DNA of 64,000 bases, taken from NCBI RefSeq assembly GCF_000293865.2, contig NZ_ALKN02000001.1:1-64000 (forward strand), written 5' to 3'. Of this stretch, positions 1-8,031 are shown piece after piece; positions within the stretch are counted from its first letter, which is position 1; every line of letters begins with the position of its first letter. The notes under the pieces are model-generated. The model was given only the letters and a program-made list of their open reading frames with translations. It was not told the DNA's origin and did no database searches. Made by a program: the position numbers and the translations under genes. Source of the DNA: Limnohabitans sp. Rim28. Lineage in GTDB: Bacteria > Pseudomonadota > Gammaproteobacteria > Burkholderiales > Burkholderiaceae_C.

Positions 1-20
1 TGGATAGGCAAAAAACAAAA

Positions 21-46
21 AAGCCGCCTGGTGAACCAGGCGGCTT
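21..46 (-). terminator. Rho-independent terminator downstream of bcp
   Basis: A perfect 11-bp stem closed by a TGAA tetraloop (arms at 21-31 and 36-46). The A-rich tract on its left becomes a U-run on the minus strand, so it suits the bcp transcript that ends about 80 bases upstream of it. The T-rich right flank (TTGTT) means it may also stop a plus-strand transcript entering from outside the window. Confidence 0.8.
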
Positions 47-128
47 TGTTGGGGTGAATTGACAGAACTTTTGTTCAAAGGCATAAAAACATTATGCACC
101 AGCAACGTGACACCCTCGAACAGCGGTA

Positions 129-614
129 TCAAGCAGAAGTAGTGGCCTTTTTCAAATCCTTGACGGCTTGAAGAACTTCCTCAACATGGCCTGGGACTTT
201 GAGGCCTCTCCATTCGTTTTTGAGGGTGCCATCAGGGCCGACCAAAAATGTACTGCGCTCAATGCCTTTGACTTTCTTGCCGTACATGATTTTGTTTTTG
301 ACCACGCCAAACATGTGGCACATCTTTTCTTCCGTGTCCGCAATGAGTTCAAAGGGCAACTCAAGTTTGGCTTTGAAATCATCGTGGGACTTCATGTTAT
401 CGCGTGAGACACCCAAAACAAGAGCACCAGCCTTGACGAAATCTTTGTATTTGTCGCGGAACTGCATGGCTTCTGTGGTGCAACCCGGTGTGTTGTCTTT
501 CGGGTAGAAAAACAAAACAACGGTTTGGCCGACGTGAGAGATGTTCGAAACTTTCAATCCGCTGGTGGCGTTGGCTTCAAATTCGGGGAGGGGTTTGTTC
601 AGAACGATCGCCAT
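129..614 (-). CDS. bcp: Peroxiredoxin, Bcp/PrxQ type (thiol peroxidase)
   Basis: A 161-residue thioredoxin-dependent peroxidase that reduces hydrogen peroxide and organic hydroperoxides in the cytoplasm. The AhpC/TSA fold is recognisable from FFYPKDNTPGCTTEA, with the peroxidatic cysteine at C45. The residue five positions later, the usual resolving cysteine in E. coli Bcp, is methionine here (M50). C99 in the EEKMCHMFG segment is the only obvious alternative partner. Length is normal for the family. The ATG start has no strong Shine-Dalgarno sequence. A weak minus-strand promoter guess is a TAAAAT box at 703-708. The gene is followed by a terminator and appears monocistronic. Family assignment is firm; the resolving-cysteine reading is inference. 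Confidence 0.93.
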   Translation of the reverse strand: MAIVLNKPLPEFEANATSGLKVSNISHVGQTVVLFFYPKDNTPGCTTEAMQFRDKYKDFVKAGALVLGVSRDNMKSHDDFKAKLELPFELIADTEEKMCHMFGVVKNKIMYGKKVKGIERSTFLVGPDGTLKNEWRGLKVPGHVEEVLQAVKDLKKATTSA

Positions 615-773
615 GGAACTTTAACTCGCTAGTCTGGTTGTGCGTACAGCACCTGCATGTGGTGCCATTGCCGCTGGAGGCCAATAACCTCGGCAACCAG
701 GTATTTTACTCTGAACGGCGTTTTGACAGGCAACAACTGCCCAAACAATGTTCATCCGTTTGCAATACAGCCT

Positions 774-1151
774 TTAGGACTCGATCAAAAGTAGTGCCGC
801 TACTTTGCGCCCTTCACTGGCCAAGATGTTGTAAGTGCGACACGCGGCAGCCGTGTCCATGGTTTCTACCCCGATGCCTCGGCCGATCAGGTCTTGTAAC
901 CAATGTGGTTTTGCAAACCTCAGTTTTTTGCCGCTGCCAAAAAGAATCAGTTCAACCCCTACATGGGCCCAGGGGCTGAAATCGTTTTGAGTCAGGGTCT
1001 CGAATTGAGCGCCTGCCCAGGCTGAGGGGTGGATTTCGGGCAAGCTGCTGACAGACAAAGATCGCTCGTATCGAATGCCGTTGACCTCTATCCACGCAGG
1101 GTCATAAGCATGGATCATGGGCGCATTGGATTTGTCGGGTTGTAGTTTCAT
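774..1151 (-). CDS. Mth938-like domain protein (DUF498 family)
   Basis: A small protein of about 125 residues with the Mth938/NDUFAF3-like fold, recognised from the pattern WIEVNGIRYERSL, then a central LILFGSGKKLRF strand and the ending IGVETMDTAAACRTYNILASEGRKVAALLL. Bacterial members have no settled biochemical role; eukaryotic relatives help assemble respiratory complex I. The reading frame stays open further upstream, but the homologous part begins near this ATG. No clear ribosome site is visible at it, and a second ATG lies 33 bases downstream. It is transcribed divergently from alaA across a 123-bp gap. Function is not assigned. Confidence 0.75.
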   Translation of the reverse strand: MKLQPDKSNAPMIHAYDPAWIEVNGIRYERSLSVSSLPEIHPSAWAGAQFETLTQNDFSPWAHVGVELILFGSGKKLRFAKPHWLQDLIGRGIGVETMDTAAACRTYNILASEGRKVAALLLIES

Positions 1152-1274
1152 GGGGGGCGCGTTCTGCGGCGTTTGGCAATTAGAGGTTTGACTCAAGGAT
1201 GCGGTCCTTAAGACGCGCAGTTTTGTGGTCAAATTATAGGTTTTCTCCGTCTTGAAACTCCTACTGGAGGCACT

Positions 1275-2516
1275 TTGAAGCCCATTCAAAAATCAGCCAA
1301 GCTTGCCAACGTTTGTTACGACATCCGCGGCCCTATCATGGACCGGGCACGACAAATGGAAGAGGATGGACACAAGATCATCAAATTGAATATCGGCAAC
1401 CTGGCGGTTTTTGGTTTTGATGCGCCGGAAGAGATCCAGCAAGACATGATCCGTAACTTGCCCAACTCGGCGGGTTATTCAGACAGCAAAGGCATTTTTG
1501 CAGCCCGTAAAGCGGTCATGCATGAGACCCAAAAGCAGGGCATTCAGGGGGTTTTGCTGGATGACATTTATTTGGGCAACGGGGCCAGCGAATTGATCGT
1601 CATGGCCACCAATGCGCTGTTGGACAATGGCGACGAGCTGCTCTTGCCATCGCCCGATTACCCGCTATGGACGGCTGCAGCCAGTTTGTCGGGCGGTACG
1701 CCCGTGCATTACCGTTGCGAAGAGGGCAATGGGTGGATGCCTGATTTGAACGACATTCGTGCCAAAGTGACACCGCGTACCAAAGGCATCGTGGTCATCA
1801 ATCCGAATAACCCAACGGGCGCCTTGTACTCGGATGAGTTGCTGCAGGGCATTGTGAAGATTGCCCGTGAGCATGGCTTGGTCATTTTTGCCGATGAGGT
1901 CTATGACAAGGTTTTGTACGACGGCGTCAAACACACCCCCTTGGGCAGTTTGTCGCAAGATGTTTTGACTCTGACTTTCAACTCTTTGTCGAAAAGCTAT
2001 CGCTCTTGCGGCTACCGTGCAGGCTGGATGGTGATTTCTGGGGATAAAAAAAGAGCCCGCGATTACATCGAAGGCCTGAATATGCTTTCCAACATGCGCC
2101 TGTGTGCCAACGTGCCTGGCCAATGGGCCATTCAAACGGCTCTGGGCGGACACCAAAGCATCAACGAGTTGGTGGGTGAAGGTGGTCGGTTGCGCAAGCA
2201 ACGCGATTTGGCGCATCAACTGATCACGGCGATTCCCGGCGTCAGCTGCGTCAAGCCGCGTGCGGCGTTGTACATGTTTCCCAAACTCGATCCGAAGATC
2301 TACCCGGTGCAGGACGACCAAGATTTTTTCCTGCAACTTCTGGAAGAAACCAAGGTCATGTTGGTTCAGGGTACGGGCTTTAACTGGCCCGATGCCGACC
2401 ATTTTCGCATCGTGTTTTTGCCGCACGAGGATGACTTGCGCGAGGCCATTGGCCGCGTGGCTCGTTTTCTGGAGGGCGCACGCCAACGTTTTGGGACCGA
2501 AGCCTTGGTCGCCTGA
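1275..2516 (+). CDS. alaA: Alanine aminotransferase, AlaA-type (PLP class I/II)
   Basis: A 413-residue fold-type I aminotransferase that most likely makes alanine from pyruvate and glutamate. Seen in the sequence: the N-terminal KLANVCYDIRGPI stretch typical of AlaA, the substrate-loop motif NPNNPTG, the ADEVYDKVLYD strand, and the PLP-binding lysine K240 in SLSKSYR. Translation appears to start at TTG: GGAGG lies just upstream at 1266-1270, homology begins with this residue, and no ATG fits. It heads a run with hom, thrC and the moe/moa genes. A 51-base gap containing a hairpin separates it from hom. Substrate specificity is inferred from similarity to AlaA. Confidence 0.9.
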   Translation: MKPIQKSAKLANVCYDIRGPIMDRARQMEEDGHKIIKLNIGNLAVFGFDAPEEIQQDMIRNLPNSAGYSDSKGIFAARKAVMHETQKQGIQGVLLDDIYLGNGASELIVMATNALLDNGDELLLPSPDYPLWTAAASLSGGTPVHYRCEEGNGWMPDLNDIRAKVTPRTKGIVVINPNNPTGALYSDELLQGIVKIAREHGLVIFADEVYDKVLYDGVKHTPLGSLSQDVLTLTFNSLSKSYRSCGYRAGWMVISGDKKRARDYIEGLNMLSNMRLCANVPGQWAIQTALGGHQSINELVGEGGRLRKQRDLAHQLITAIPGVSCVKPRAALYMFPKLDPKIYPVQDDQDFFLQLLEETKVMLVQGTGFNWPDADHFRIVFLPHEDDLREAIGRVARFLEGARQRFGTEALVA

Positions 2517-2527
2517 GTTCAAAAATT

Positions 2528-2544
2528 GCCCGAATCTTTCGGGC
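2528..2544 (+). other. Intercistronic hairpin between alaA and hom
   Basis: A perfect 7-bp inverted repeat (GCCCGAA / TTCGGGC) with a three-base loop sits in the 51-base alaA-hom gap. No U-run follows it on the plus strand, so it is not a standard terminator for alaA. On the minus strand it would be followed by a short U-rich stretch, but no gene there needs it. It could be an mRNA processing or stability element. Confidence 0.4.
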
Positions 2545-2567
2545 GCATTGCAGTAAAGAAGATAAAC

Positions 2568-3890
2568 ATGAAACCGATCAAAGTGGGTCTCCTGGGCATG
2601 GGCACTGTGGGAAGCGGCACTTTCAATGTGCTCAAGCGCAACCAAGAGGAGATCCAGCGCCGTGCGGGCCGTGGCATCGAAATCACCATGGTGGCCGACT
2701 TGGATGTGGCGCGTGCCCAATCCTTGGTGGGCGAGGGTGTACAAGTGGTCGGTGATGCGCGCACCGTGATTGCCAACCCCGAGATCGATATCGTGATCGA
2801 GCTGATCGGTGGTTACGGCATTGCCAAATCGCTGGTGATGGAAGCGATTGCTGCAGGTAAGCATGTGGTGACGGCCAACAAAGCCTTGCTGGCCGTGCAT
2901 GGCACCGAGATTTTTGCAGCAGCACAAGCCAAAGGCGTGATGGTGGCTTTTGAAGCCGCTGTGGCTGGGGGCATCCCGATCATCAAGTCCCTGCGCGAAG
3001 GCCTGACGGCCAACAGCATCCAGTGGGTTGCGGGCATCATCAACGGGACAACCAACTTTATCCTGTCCGAGATGCGCGACAAGGGGCTCGACTTTGGCGA
3101 TGTGCTCAAGGAAGCCCAGCGCTTGGGTTACGCCGAAGCCGATCCGACTTTTGACATCGAAGGCGTGGACGCCGCGCATAAAGTGACCTTGATGAGCGCA
3201 ATTGCATTCGGCATTCCGGTGCAGTTCGACAAGGCTTATGTCGAAGGCATCACCAAACTGGGTGCCGCTGACATCAAGTATGCAGAGCAATTGGGCTACC
3301 GCATCAAGTTGCTCGGTATCACCAAGCGCACCGCCCAAGGCATTGAGCTGCGCGTGCACCCCAGCCTGGTGCCGACACAGCGCCTGATCGCCAACGTTGA
3401 AGGCGCGATGAATGCCGTGATGGTTCAGGGGGATGCCGTGGGCACCACTTTGTATTATGGTAAGGGCGCAGGTTCTGAGCCCACAGCAAGCGCGGTGATC
3501 GCCGATTTGGTGGACATCACCCGTCTGCATACAGCCGATCCGCTCAACCGCGTTCCGCATTTGGCTTTCCAGCCCGGTGCCATGAGCAACTTGGCGGTCT
3601 TGCCGATGGCCGATGTTGTGACCAGTTATTACCTGCGTTTGCGTGTGGCCGATCAGGCCGGGGTGTTGGCCAAACTGACTGGATTCTTGGCCGATGCGGG
3701 TATCAGTATTGACGCGGTCTTGCAGCGTGAAGCCGATCAGGTCAGCCTGGCGGGTGAAAACCAGACCGATGTGATCATCTTGACGCACGACACCCGCGAA
3801 GGCACGTTGAACGAGGTGTTGGTCCAGATGCAGGCCCTGCCGACCGTGATGGCGCCCATCGTACGCATTCGCAAGGAAGAGTTGAACTGA
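2568..3890 (+). CDS. hom: Homoserine dehydrogenase
   Basis: A 440-residue cytoplasmic enzyme that reduces aspartate semialdehyde to homoserine with NAD(P)H, the branch step toward threonine and methionine. The Rossmann glycine motif GLLGMGTVGSG lies at residues 7-17. The catalytic domain has VTANKALLA and GIINGTTNFIL. A C-terminal ACT domain begins near residue 355 (YYLRLRVADQAGVLAKL), the usual site of threonine feedback control. The aspartokinase domain found in E. coli ThrA is absent, so this is the stand-alone type. An AAGAAG ribosome site precedes the chosen ATG; upstream in-frame codons are not conserved. Its stop overlaps the thrC start by one base (TGATG), implying coupled translation. 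Confidence 0.97.
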   Translation: MKPIKVGLLGMGTVGSGTFNVLKRNQEEIQRRAGRGIEITMVADLDVARAQSLVGEGVQVVGDARTVIANPEIDIVIELIGGYGIAKSLVMEAIAAGKHVVTANKALLAVHGTEIFAAAQAKGVMVAFEAAVAGGIPIIKSLREGLTANSIQWVAGIINGTTNFILSEMRDKGLDFGDVLKEAQRLGYAEADPTFDIEGVDAAHKVTLMSAIAFGIPVQFDKAYVEGITKLGAADIKYAEQLGYRIKLLGITKRTAQGIELRVHPSLVPTQRLIANVEGAMNAVMVQGDAVGTTLYYGKGAGSEPTASAVIADLVDITRLHTADPLNRVPHLAFQPGAMSNLAVLPMADVVTSYYLRLRVADQAGVLAKLTGFLADAGISIDAVLQREADQVSLAGENQTDVIILTHDTREGTLNEVLVQMQALPTVMAPIVRIRKEELN

Positions 3891-5335
3891 TGCGATACCT
3901 GTCGACCCGCGGCCATCCTGACCGCAAGCAATTTTGTGAAATCCTGCTTGAAGGCTTGGCGCCAGATGGTGGTTTGTACCTGCCCGAGCGTTACCCGCAC
4001 GTCGATGCCACGGCCCTGACCCGATTGCGCGGAGTTTGGCAAGCCCAAGGCTATGCGGCTTTGGCTTTCGAGGTGCTGTCGCTGTACATCGATGACATTC
4101 CTCGCGATGATTTGCAGGCTTTGTGCAAAAAAACTTACACCTCTGAAGTCTTCGGCACGAAAGAAATCGTTCCACTCAAGCCTTTGCAGGCCGCGGGTCA
4201 AGCCCGGCCGGATTTGTATTTGGAAGCCTTGTCCAACGGTCCCACCTTGGCTTTCAAAGACATGGCCATGCAGCTGCTGGGCAACTTGTTTGAGTACGAA
4301 CTTGGCCGCCGGGGAGAACAATTGAATATATTTGGCGCGACTTCCGGTGACACGGGCAGCGCTGCAGAATATGCCATGCGCGGCAAAAAGGGCGTTCGTG
4401 TTTTCATGACCAGCCCGAACGGGCGCATGAGCCCTTTCCAGCAAGCGCAGATGTTCAGTTTGCTCGACGAGAATATCCACAACCTTGCCATCGAAGGCGT
4501 TTTTGACGACTGCCAGGACATTGTCAAGGCGGTCTCCAATGATTTGGACTTCAAGCGCAAATACAAAATCGGGACGGTCAACTCCATCAACTGGGCGCGA
4601 TTGTTGGCCCAAGTGGTTTACTACTTTGCGGGTTATTTTCAGGCCACCCAAAGCAATGACCAGAAGGTCAGCTTCACCGTGCCGAGCGGCAATTTTGGCA
4701 ATGTGTGTGCGGGCCATGTGGCCCGCATGATGGGCTTGCCGATAGACCGTTTGGTGGTGGCCACCAACGAAAACGATGTGCTCGACGAATTCTTCCGCAC
4801 CGGTATTTATCGCGTGCGCGGAACAGCCGATACGCATGAAACTTCAAGTCCATCCATGGACATCTCCAAAGCCAGTAACTTCGAGCGTTTTGTGTTCGAC
4901 CTTCTGGAGCGCGATGCTGCCAAAACCAAAGCCATATTTGGCGAGGGTTTGAGCCGTCAAGGTTTCTTCGATTTGTCGGCCGATGCACGATTTGCACAAG
5001 CGGGTACAACTTATGGTTTTGACAGCGGTCGCAGTACCCACACGGACCGCTTGAGGACCATCCAACAGGTTTTCGCTGCATACGGCGTGATGATCGACAC
5101 CCACACCGCCGACGGTGTGAAGGTGGCCAAAGAGCACCTTGACCCGCAGGTGCCCATGATCGTGCTTGAAACCGCTTTGCCCATCAAGTTTGCTGCCACC
5201 ATTGTGGAAGCTTTGGGGCGACAACCTGAGCGCCCAAAGCAATTTGAAGGCATCGAAGCCCTGCCTAAGCGGGTCAAGGTCATGCCTGCCGATGTGGCTT
5301 TGATCAAGGCCTTCATCACCCAGCATTGCGACTGA
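3890..5335 (+). CDS. thrC: Threonine synthase
   Basis: A 481-residue PLP enzyme that converts O-phosphohomoserine to threonine, the last step of the pathway begun by hom. The N-terminal signature is MRYLSTRG. The PLP lysine is K123 within NGPTLAFKDMAMQ, and the phosphate-binding part reads FGATSGDTGSAAEYAMRGK. The length matches the long bacterial (E. coli-like) class. It is translationally coupled to hom by a one-base overlap and is followed 5 bases later by moeA. No threonine-rich leader peptide is visible ahead of hom, so attenuation of the E. coli thrL kind is not supported. Confidence 0.97.
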   Translation: MRYLSTRGHPDRKQFCEILLEGLAPDGGLYLPERYPHVDATALTRLRGVWQAQGYAALAFEVLSLYIDDIPRDDLQALCKKTYTSEVFGTKEIVPLKPLQAAGQARPDLYLEALSNGPTLAFKDMAMQLLGNLFEYELGRRGEQLNIFGATSGDTGSAAEYAMRGKKGVRVFMTSPNGRMSPFQQAQMFSLLDENIHNLAIEGVFDDCQDIVKAVSNDLDFKRKYKIGTVNSINWARLLAQVVYYFAGYFQATQSNDQKVSFTVPSGNFGNVCAGHVARMMGLPIDRLVVATNENDVLDEFFRTGIYRVRGTADTHETSSPSMDISKASNFERFVFDLLERDAAKTKAIFGEGLSRQGFFDLSADARFAQAGTTYGFDSGRSTHTDRLRTIQQVFAAYGVMIDTHTADGVKVAKEHLDPQVPMIVLETALPIKFAATIVEALGRQPERPKQFEGIEALPKRVKVMPADVALIKAFITQHCD

Positions 5336-5340
5336 ATGCC

Positions 5341-6600
5341 ATGAGCCATGCGCCTCGCGCCCCTTTGATGTCGCTTGACGATGCACTTCAGGCTTTGTTG
5401 GCCAACATCCAACCTTTGTCCAAGTCCGAAACTGTAGCCACACTGGAGGCCGATGGCCGCGTCTTGGCGCAAGACCTGGTGTCGGCATTGCAAGTGCCAG
5501 CTTTTGACAACTCGTCGATGGACGGTTACGCCGTGCGCAGCGCTGATCTGCAGCAGATGGGTGCCGAATTGACCGTGACGCAACGCATCGCGGCGGGTCA
5601 CTTTGGCGAAGCTTTGTTGTCCGGTCAGACGGCTCGCATTTTCACGGGTGCCCCAGTGCCGCCTGGGGCCGACGCCATCGTGATGCAAGAACAAGCCGAA
5701 TCGGTGCCGGACCAAGAGACTCCCCGGGTACGCTTCTTGACCACAGCTAAGCCGGGTCAATGGATCCGCCGCAGTGGCGAAGATGTCAAAGCCGGTGACA
5801 CGGTTCTCCAGCGTGGCCAAAAACTCGGTCCTGCTGAATTGGGTTTGGCCGCCAGCTTGGGTCTGGCCCATTTGCAAGTCACAGCGCGGCCAAAAGTCGC
5901 CTTGTTTTCGACAGGCGATGAGCTGGTCATGCCGGGGGATGTGGTCCCTGGGGACATGCGGCCCGGGGCCATTTACAACTCCAACCGATTTTTTTTACGG
6001 GCTTTGTTGCAGCGCATGGGCTGCGAGGTGAGCGATTTGGGTATTGTTCCTGATCGCCGTGAACTGACTGTGGCGGCTCTCAAAACCGCAGCTGAGCACC
6101 ACGATTTGATTGTCACCAGCGGCGGCGTGTCGGTGGGTGAGGAAGACCACGTCAAACCGGCAGTGCAATCTTTGGGCGAGTTGGCACTTTGGCAAATTGC
6201 CATGAAACCCGGAAAACCCTTTGCTTATGGCCATGTGCGGCGCCAGTCCTTGCCGGGCTCAGCACATTTTGTGGGCTTGCCTGGTAACCCTGTTTCCAGC
6301 TTCATCACCTTTTTGCTCTTGGTCAAACCCTTGATTATGGGTTTGCAAGGTTCTGCGCCACAGGCACCCGTACCCTATCGTTTGCCTGCGCACTTTGATC
6401 TGCCCAAAGCGGATAAGCGGCGTGAATTTCTTCGCGTCAGGCGCAATGCCCAAGGTGGTTTGGACTTGTTCCCGAACCAAAGTTCCGGTGTTTTGACTTC
6501 TGTGGTCTGGGGGGACGGCGTGGTCGACAATCCTGCTGAACAAACCATAGCCCACGGGGATCTGCTCGACTTTTGGTCCTTTTCGGATTGGCTGTCATGA
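5341..6600 (+). CDS. moeA: Molybdopterin molybdenumtransferase
   Basis: A 419-residue enzyme that inserts molybdate into adenylylated molybdopterin to give active molybdenum cofactor. Family motifs are present: DNSSMDGYAVR near residues 55-65, the FTGAPVPPGADAIVMQE segment, TSGGVSVGEEDHVK in the MogA-like domain, and GLPGNPVSSF. Two ATG codons (5341 and 5368) are possible starts, and neither has a good ribosome site. The first lies 5 bases after the thrC stop and is used here. The end overlaps moaD by four bases (ATGA). It is placed with moaD and moaE, so late cofactor steps are co-expressed, although physically joined to threonine genes. Confidence 0.95.
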   Translation: MSHAPRAPLMSLDDALQALLANIQPLSKSETVATLEADGRVLAQDLVSALQVPAFDNSSMDGYAVRSADLQQMGAELTVTQRIAAGHFGEALLSGQTARIFTGAPVPPGADAIVMQEQAESVPDQETPRVRFLTTAKPGQWIRRSGEDVKAGDTVLQRGQKLGPAELGLAASLGLAHLQVTARPKVALFSTGDELVMPGDVVPGDMRPGAIYNSNRFFLRALLQRMGCEVSDLGIVPDRRELTVAALKTAAEHHDLIVTSGGVSVGEEDHVKPAVQSLGELALWQIAMKPGKPFAYGHVRRQSLPGSAHFVGLPGNPVSSFITFLLLVKPLIMGLQGSAPQAPVPYRLPAHFDLPKADKRREFLRVRRNAQGGLDLFPNQSSGVLTSVVWGDGVVDNPAEQTIAHGDLLDFWSFSDWLS

Positions 6601-6848
6601 AAATTCAGCTCCGTTATTTCGCTTCTTTGCGTGAAACCATTGGTTTGGGCAGCGAAGTATTCGAGACTTCGGCGACCGATGTGGCTGCCCTGCGTCAAGC
6701 GCTGATCGAACGCGGTGGCGCTCATGCCCAATGTTTGGCCGTTGGTTTGCCTGTCCGCGTCGCCGTCAACCAAGTCATGGCCAGCGATGACACGCCTTTG
6801 GTGGGTGAATGTGAAGTGGCATTTTTCCCACCTGTGACCGGGGGCTGA
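6597..6848 (+). CDS. moaD: Molybdopterin synthase small (sulfur-carrier) subunit
   Basis: An 83-residue ubiquitin-like sulfur carrier. Its C-terminus must end in Gly-Gly, which is adenylylated and then thiocarboxylated; here the last residues are PPVTGG, exactly as required. The N-terminus MKIQLRYFASLRETIG is typical of the family. The start ATG overlaps the moeA stop (ATGA), which settles the start. It is followed four bases later by its partner moaE, with which it forms the heterotetrameric synthase. Confidence 0.95.
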   Translation: MKIQLRYFASLRETIGLGSEVFETSATDVAALRQALIERGGAHAQCLAVGLPVRVAVNQVMASDDTPLVGECEVAFFPPVTGG

Positions 6849-6852
6849 ACGC

Positions 6853-7341
6853 ATGCAGCCACAAGTGACGATCCAGACCGAAGACTTCAATGTGTCACAA
6901 GAAATTGAAGTTTTGCGAGCACAAGACCTGAGAGTGGGCGCAGTGTGCAGTTTTGTGGGCACGGTACGCGACACCCGCGCACTCACTGGGCAAGCGATCG
7001 ATGAGGTCCAGGCCATGGAACTGGAGCATTACCCGGGTATGACCGAAAAATCGATCGAAGCCATGATTGAGCAAGCCCATCAGCGCTTTGACTTTTATGC
7101 TGCCCGCGTGGTTCACCGTGTAGGCCGTTTGTTGCCCTCGGATCAGATTGTGTTGGTGGCGGTAACCTCCGCTCACCGGGGCGAGAGTTTCAAAGCTTGC
7201 GAGTTTTTGATGGATTACCTCAAAACCCAAGCCCCTTTTTGGAAAAAAGAGCAAACCCCACAAGGTGCTCAGTGGGTGGACGCCCGGATTTCGGACGATG
7301 CCGCCTTGGCCCGTTGGGGTATTCAGAGCCATAACCGTTGA
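6853..7341 (+). CDS. moaE: Molybdopterin synthase catalytic subunit
   Basis: A 162-residue large subunit that accepts sulfur from MoaD thiocarboxylate and converts precursor Z (cPMP) to molybdopterin. Diagnostic parts are GAVCSFVGTVRD, MELEHYPGMTEK, HRVGRLLPSDQIVLVAV, and the active-site lysines in YLKTQAPFWKKE. It ends the alaA-hom-thrC-moeA-moaD-moaE run and converges on an unknown minus-strand gene with a 53-base gap in which I see no terminator. Confidence 0.95.
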   Translation: MQPQVTIQTEDFNVSQEIEVLRAQDLRVGAVCSFVGTVRDTRALTGQAIDEVQAMELEHYPGMTEKSIEAMIEQAHQRFDFYAARVVHRVGRLLPSDQIVLVAVTSAHRGESFKACEFLMDYLKTQAPFWKKEQTPQGAQWVDARISDDAALARWGIQSHNR

Positions 7342-7394
7342 CACCTCCAAGGGGGGGCTGGGTGCGGTGCCATTTTTTGCTGACACCCTTACTC

Positions 7395-7946
7395 TCAGTG
7401 TTTGTAAACCGTCGAGTTCATGGGCAATGATCCATGAGGCTCTGCGCTGATGGACCCATTTGGCGCGTTCATTTCCCAGGCAGCTTTGACAAAGGTTTCT
7501 TTCAGCAAATGGATCAAGCCGTGCACCAATTGGGCTTGCAGGTTGAGGCGGCAGGACTGAACGCCTTCCCCCATTTTTTGTTGGAAAACCACCTCCAGGC
7601 TGCCATGATCGTTCAGCGTCAGTTGTACATCCGTGACCAGCAGGGGTTCTGGGCCCAATGGAAAATGCTGTGCAAGGGCGTCATAAGGGGTGGCGAAATC
7701 GGCGCTTTGCAAAAAAGCATCCCGTTTTAGATCGGTCAGAATTTGTTGGGTACTCAGATCTGAGGCTGCGACACCGGGTTGTGCGGCTTCCAAGCGAGTC
7801 AAGGTTTGCTCCATGGCCGGCAGCAAGCGAAGCACCATACGGCGAGTGAGCCAAAAACGAAATTCGTGCGCTGCCTGTGTGTTCAGGCGAACCAACAGGC
7901 GGTCTTGAATTTCATCGTGGCTGACGGACAACTGGTGGATCTGCAT
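7395..7946 (-). CDS. Conserved hypothetical protein
   Basis: A 183-residue protein that I do not recognise. It begins MQIHQLSVSHDEIQDRLLV and has a mixed hydrophilic character with no signal peptide, no membrane segment and no nucleotide-binding motif. A basic patch FWLTRRMVLRLLP lies near residues 30-43, and a beta-rich middle (LLVTDVQLTLNDHGSLEVVF) is followed by a helical C-terminal half. Codon use resembles its neighbours, so it is likely real. It sits between moaE and clpB and is divergent from clpB. The 85-bp gap to clpB also contains the clpB heat-shock promoter. Confidence 0.7.
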   Translation of the reverse strand: MQIHQLSVSHDEIQDRLLVRLNTQAAHEFRFWLTRRMVLRLLPAMEQTLTRLEAAQPGVAASDLSTQQILTDLKRDAFLQSADFATPYDALAQHFPLGPEPLLVTDVQLTLNDHGSLEVVFQQKMGEGVQSCRLNLQAQLVHGLIHLLKETFVKAAWEMNAPNGSISAEPHGSLPMNSTVYKH

Positions 7947-7982
7947 TTCTTGATTTTAGGCAACAAAGTACAACGAGATCCG

Positions 7983-8011
7983 CTTGAAAATCGCCATCAA
8001 CCCCCAAGCTA
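7983..8011 (+). promoter_or_regulatory. Sigma-32 (RpoH) type heat-shock promoter of clpB
   Basis: CTTGAAA at 7983-7989 matches the sigma-32 -35 element exactly. After a 12-base spacer comes CCCCAAGCTA (8002-8011), close to the -10 element CCCCATnTA. The spacing is within the normal range. Transcription would start near 8017, leaving a leader of roughly 15 bases before the clpB ATG, with GGAG at 8021-8024 as ribosome site. Confidence 0.75.
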
Positions 8012-8031
8012 GGTCACATTGGAGAATTTTC

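Noticed and set aside
488-979. 163-codon plus-strand frame between bcp and the Mth938-like gene
   Set aside because: It overlaps bcp and the Mth938-like gene in antisense, is Cys/Arg/Trp-rich and has no ribosome site.
1665-4175. 836-codon open frame on the minus strand across alaA and hom
   Set aside because: It lies entirely opposite alaA, hom and the start of thrC, which are certain. Its His/Gln/Arg/Gly-rich composition is what the reverse frame of GC-biased codons gives, and it has no recognisable domain.
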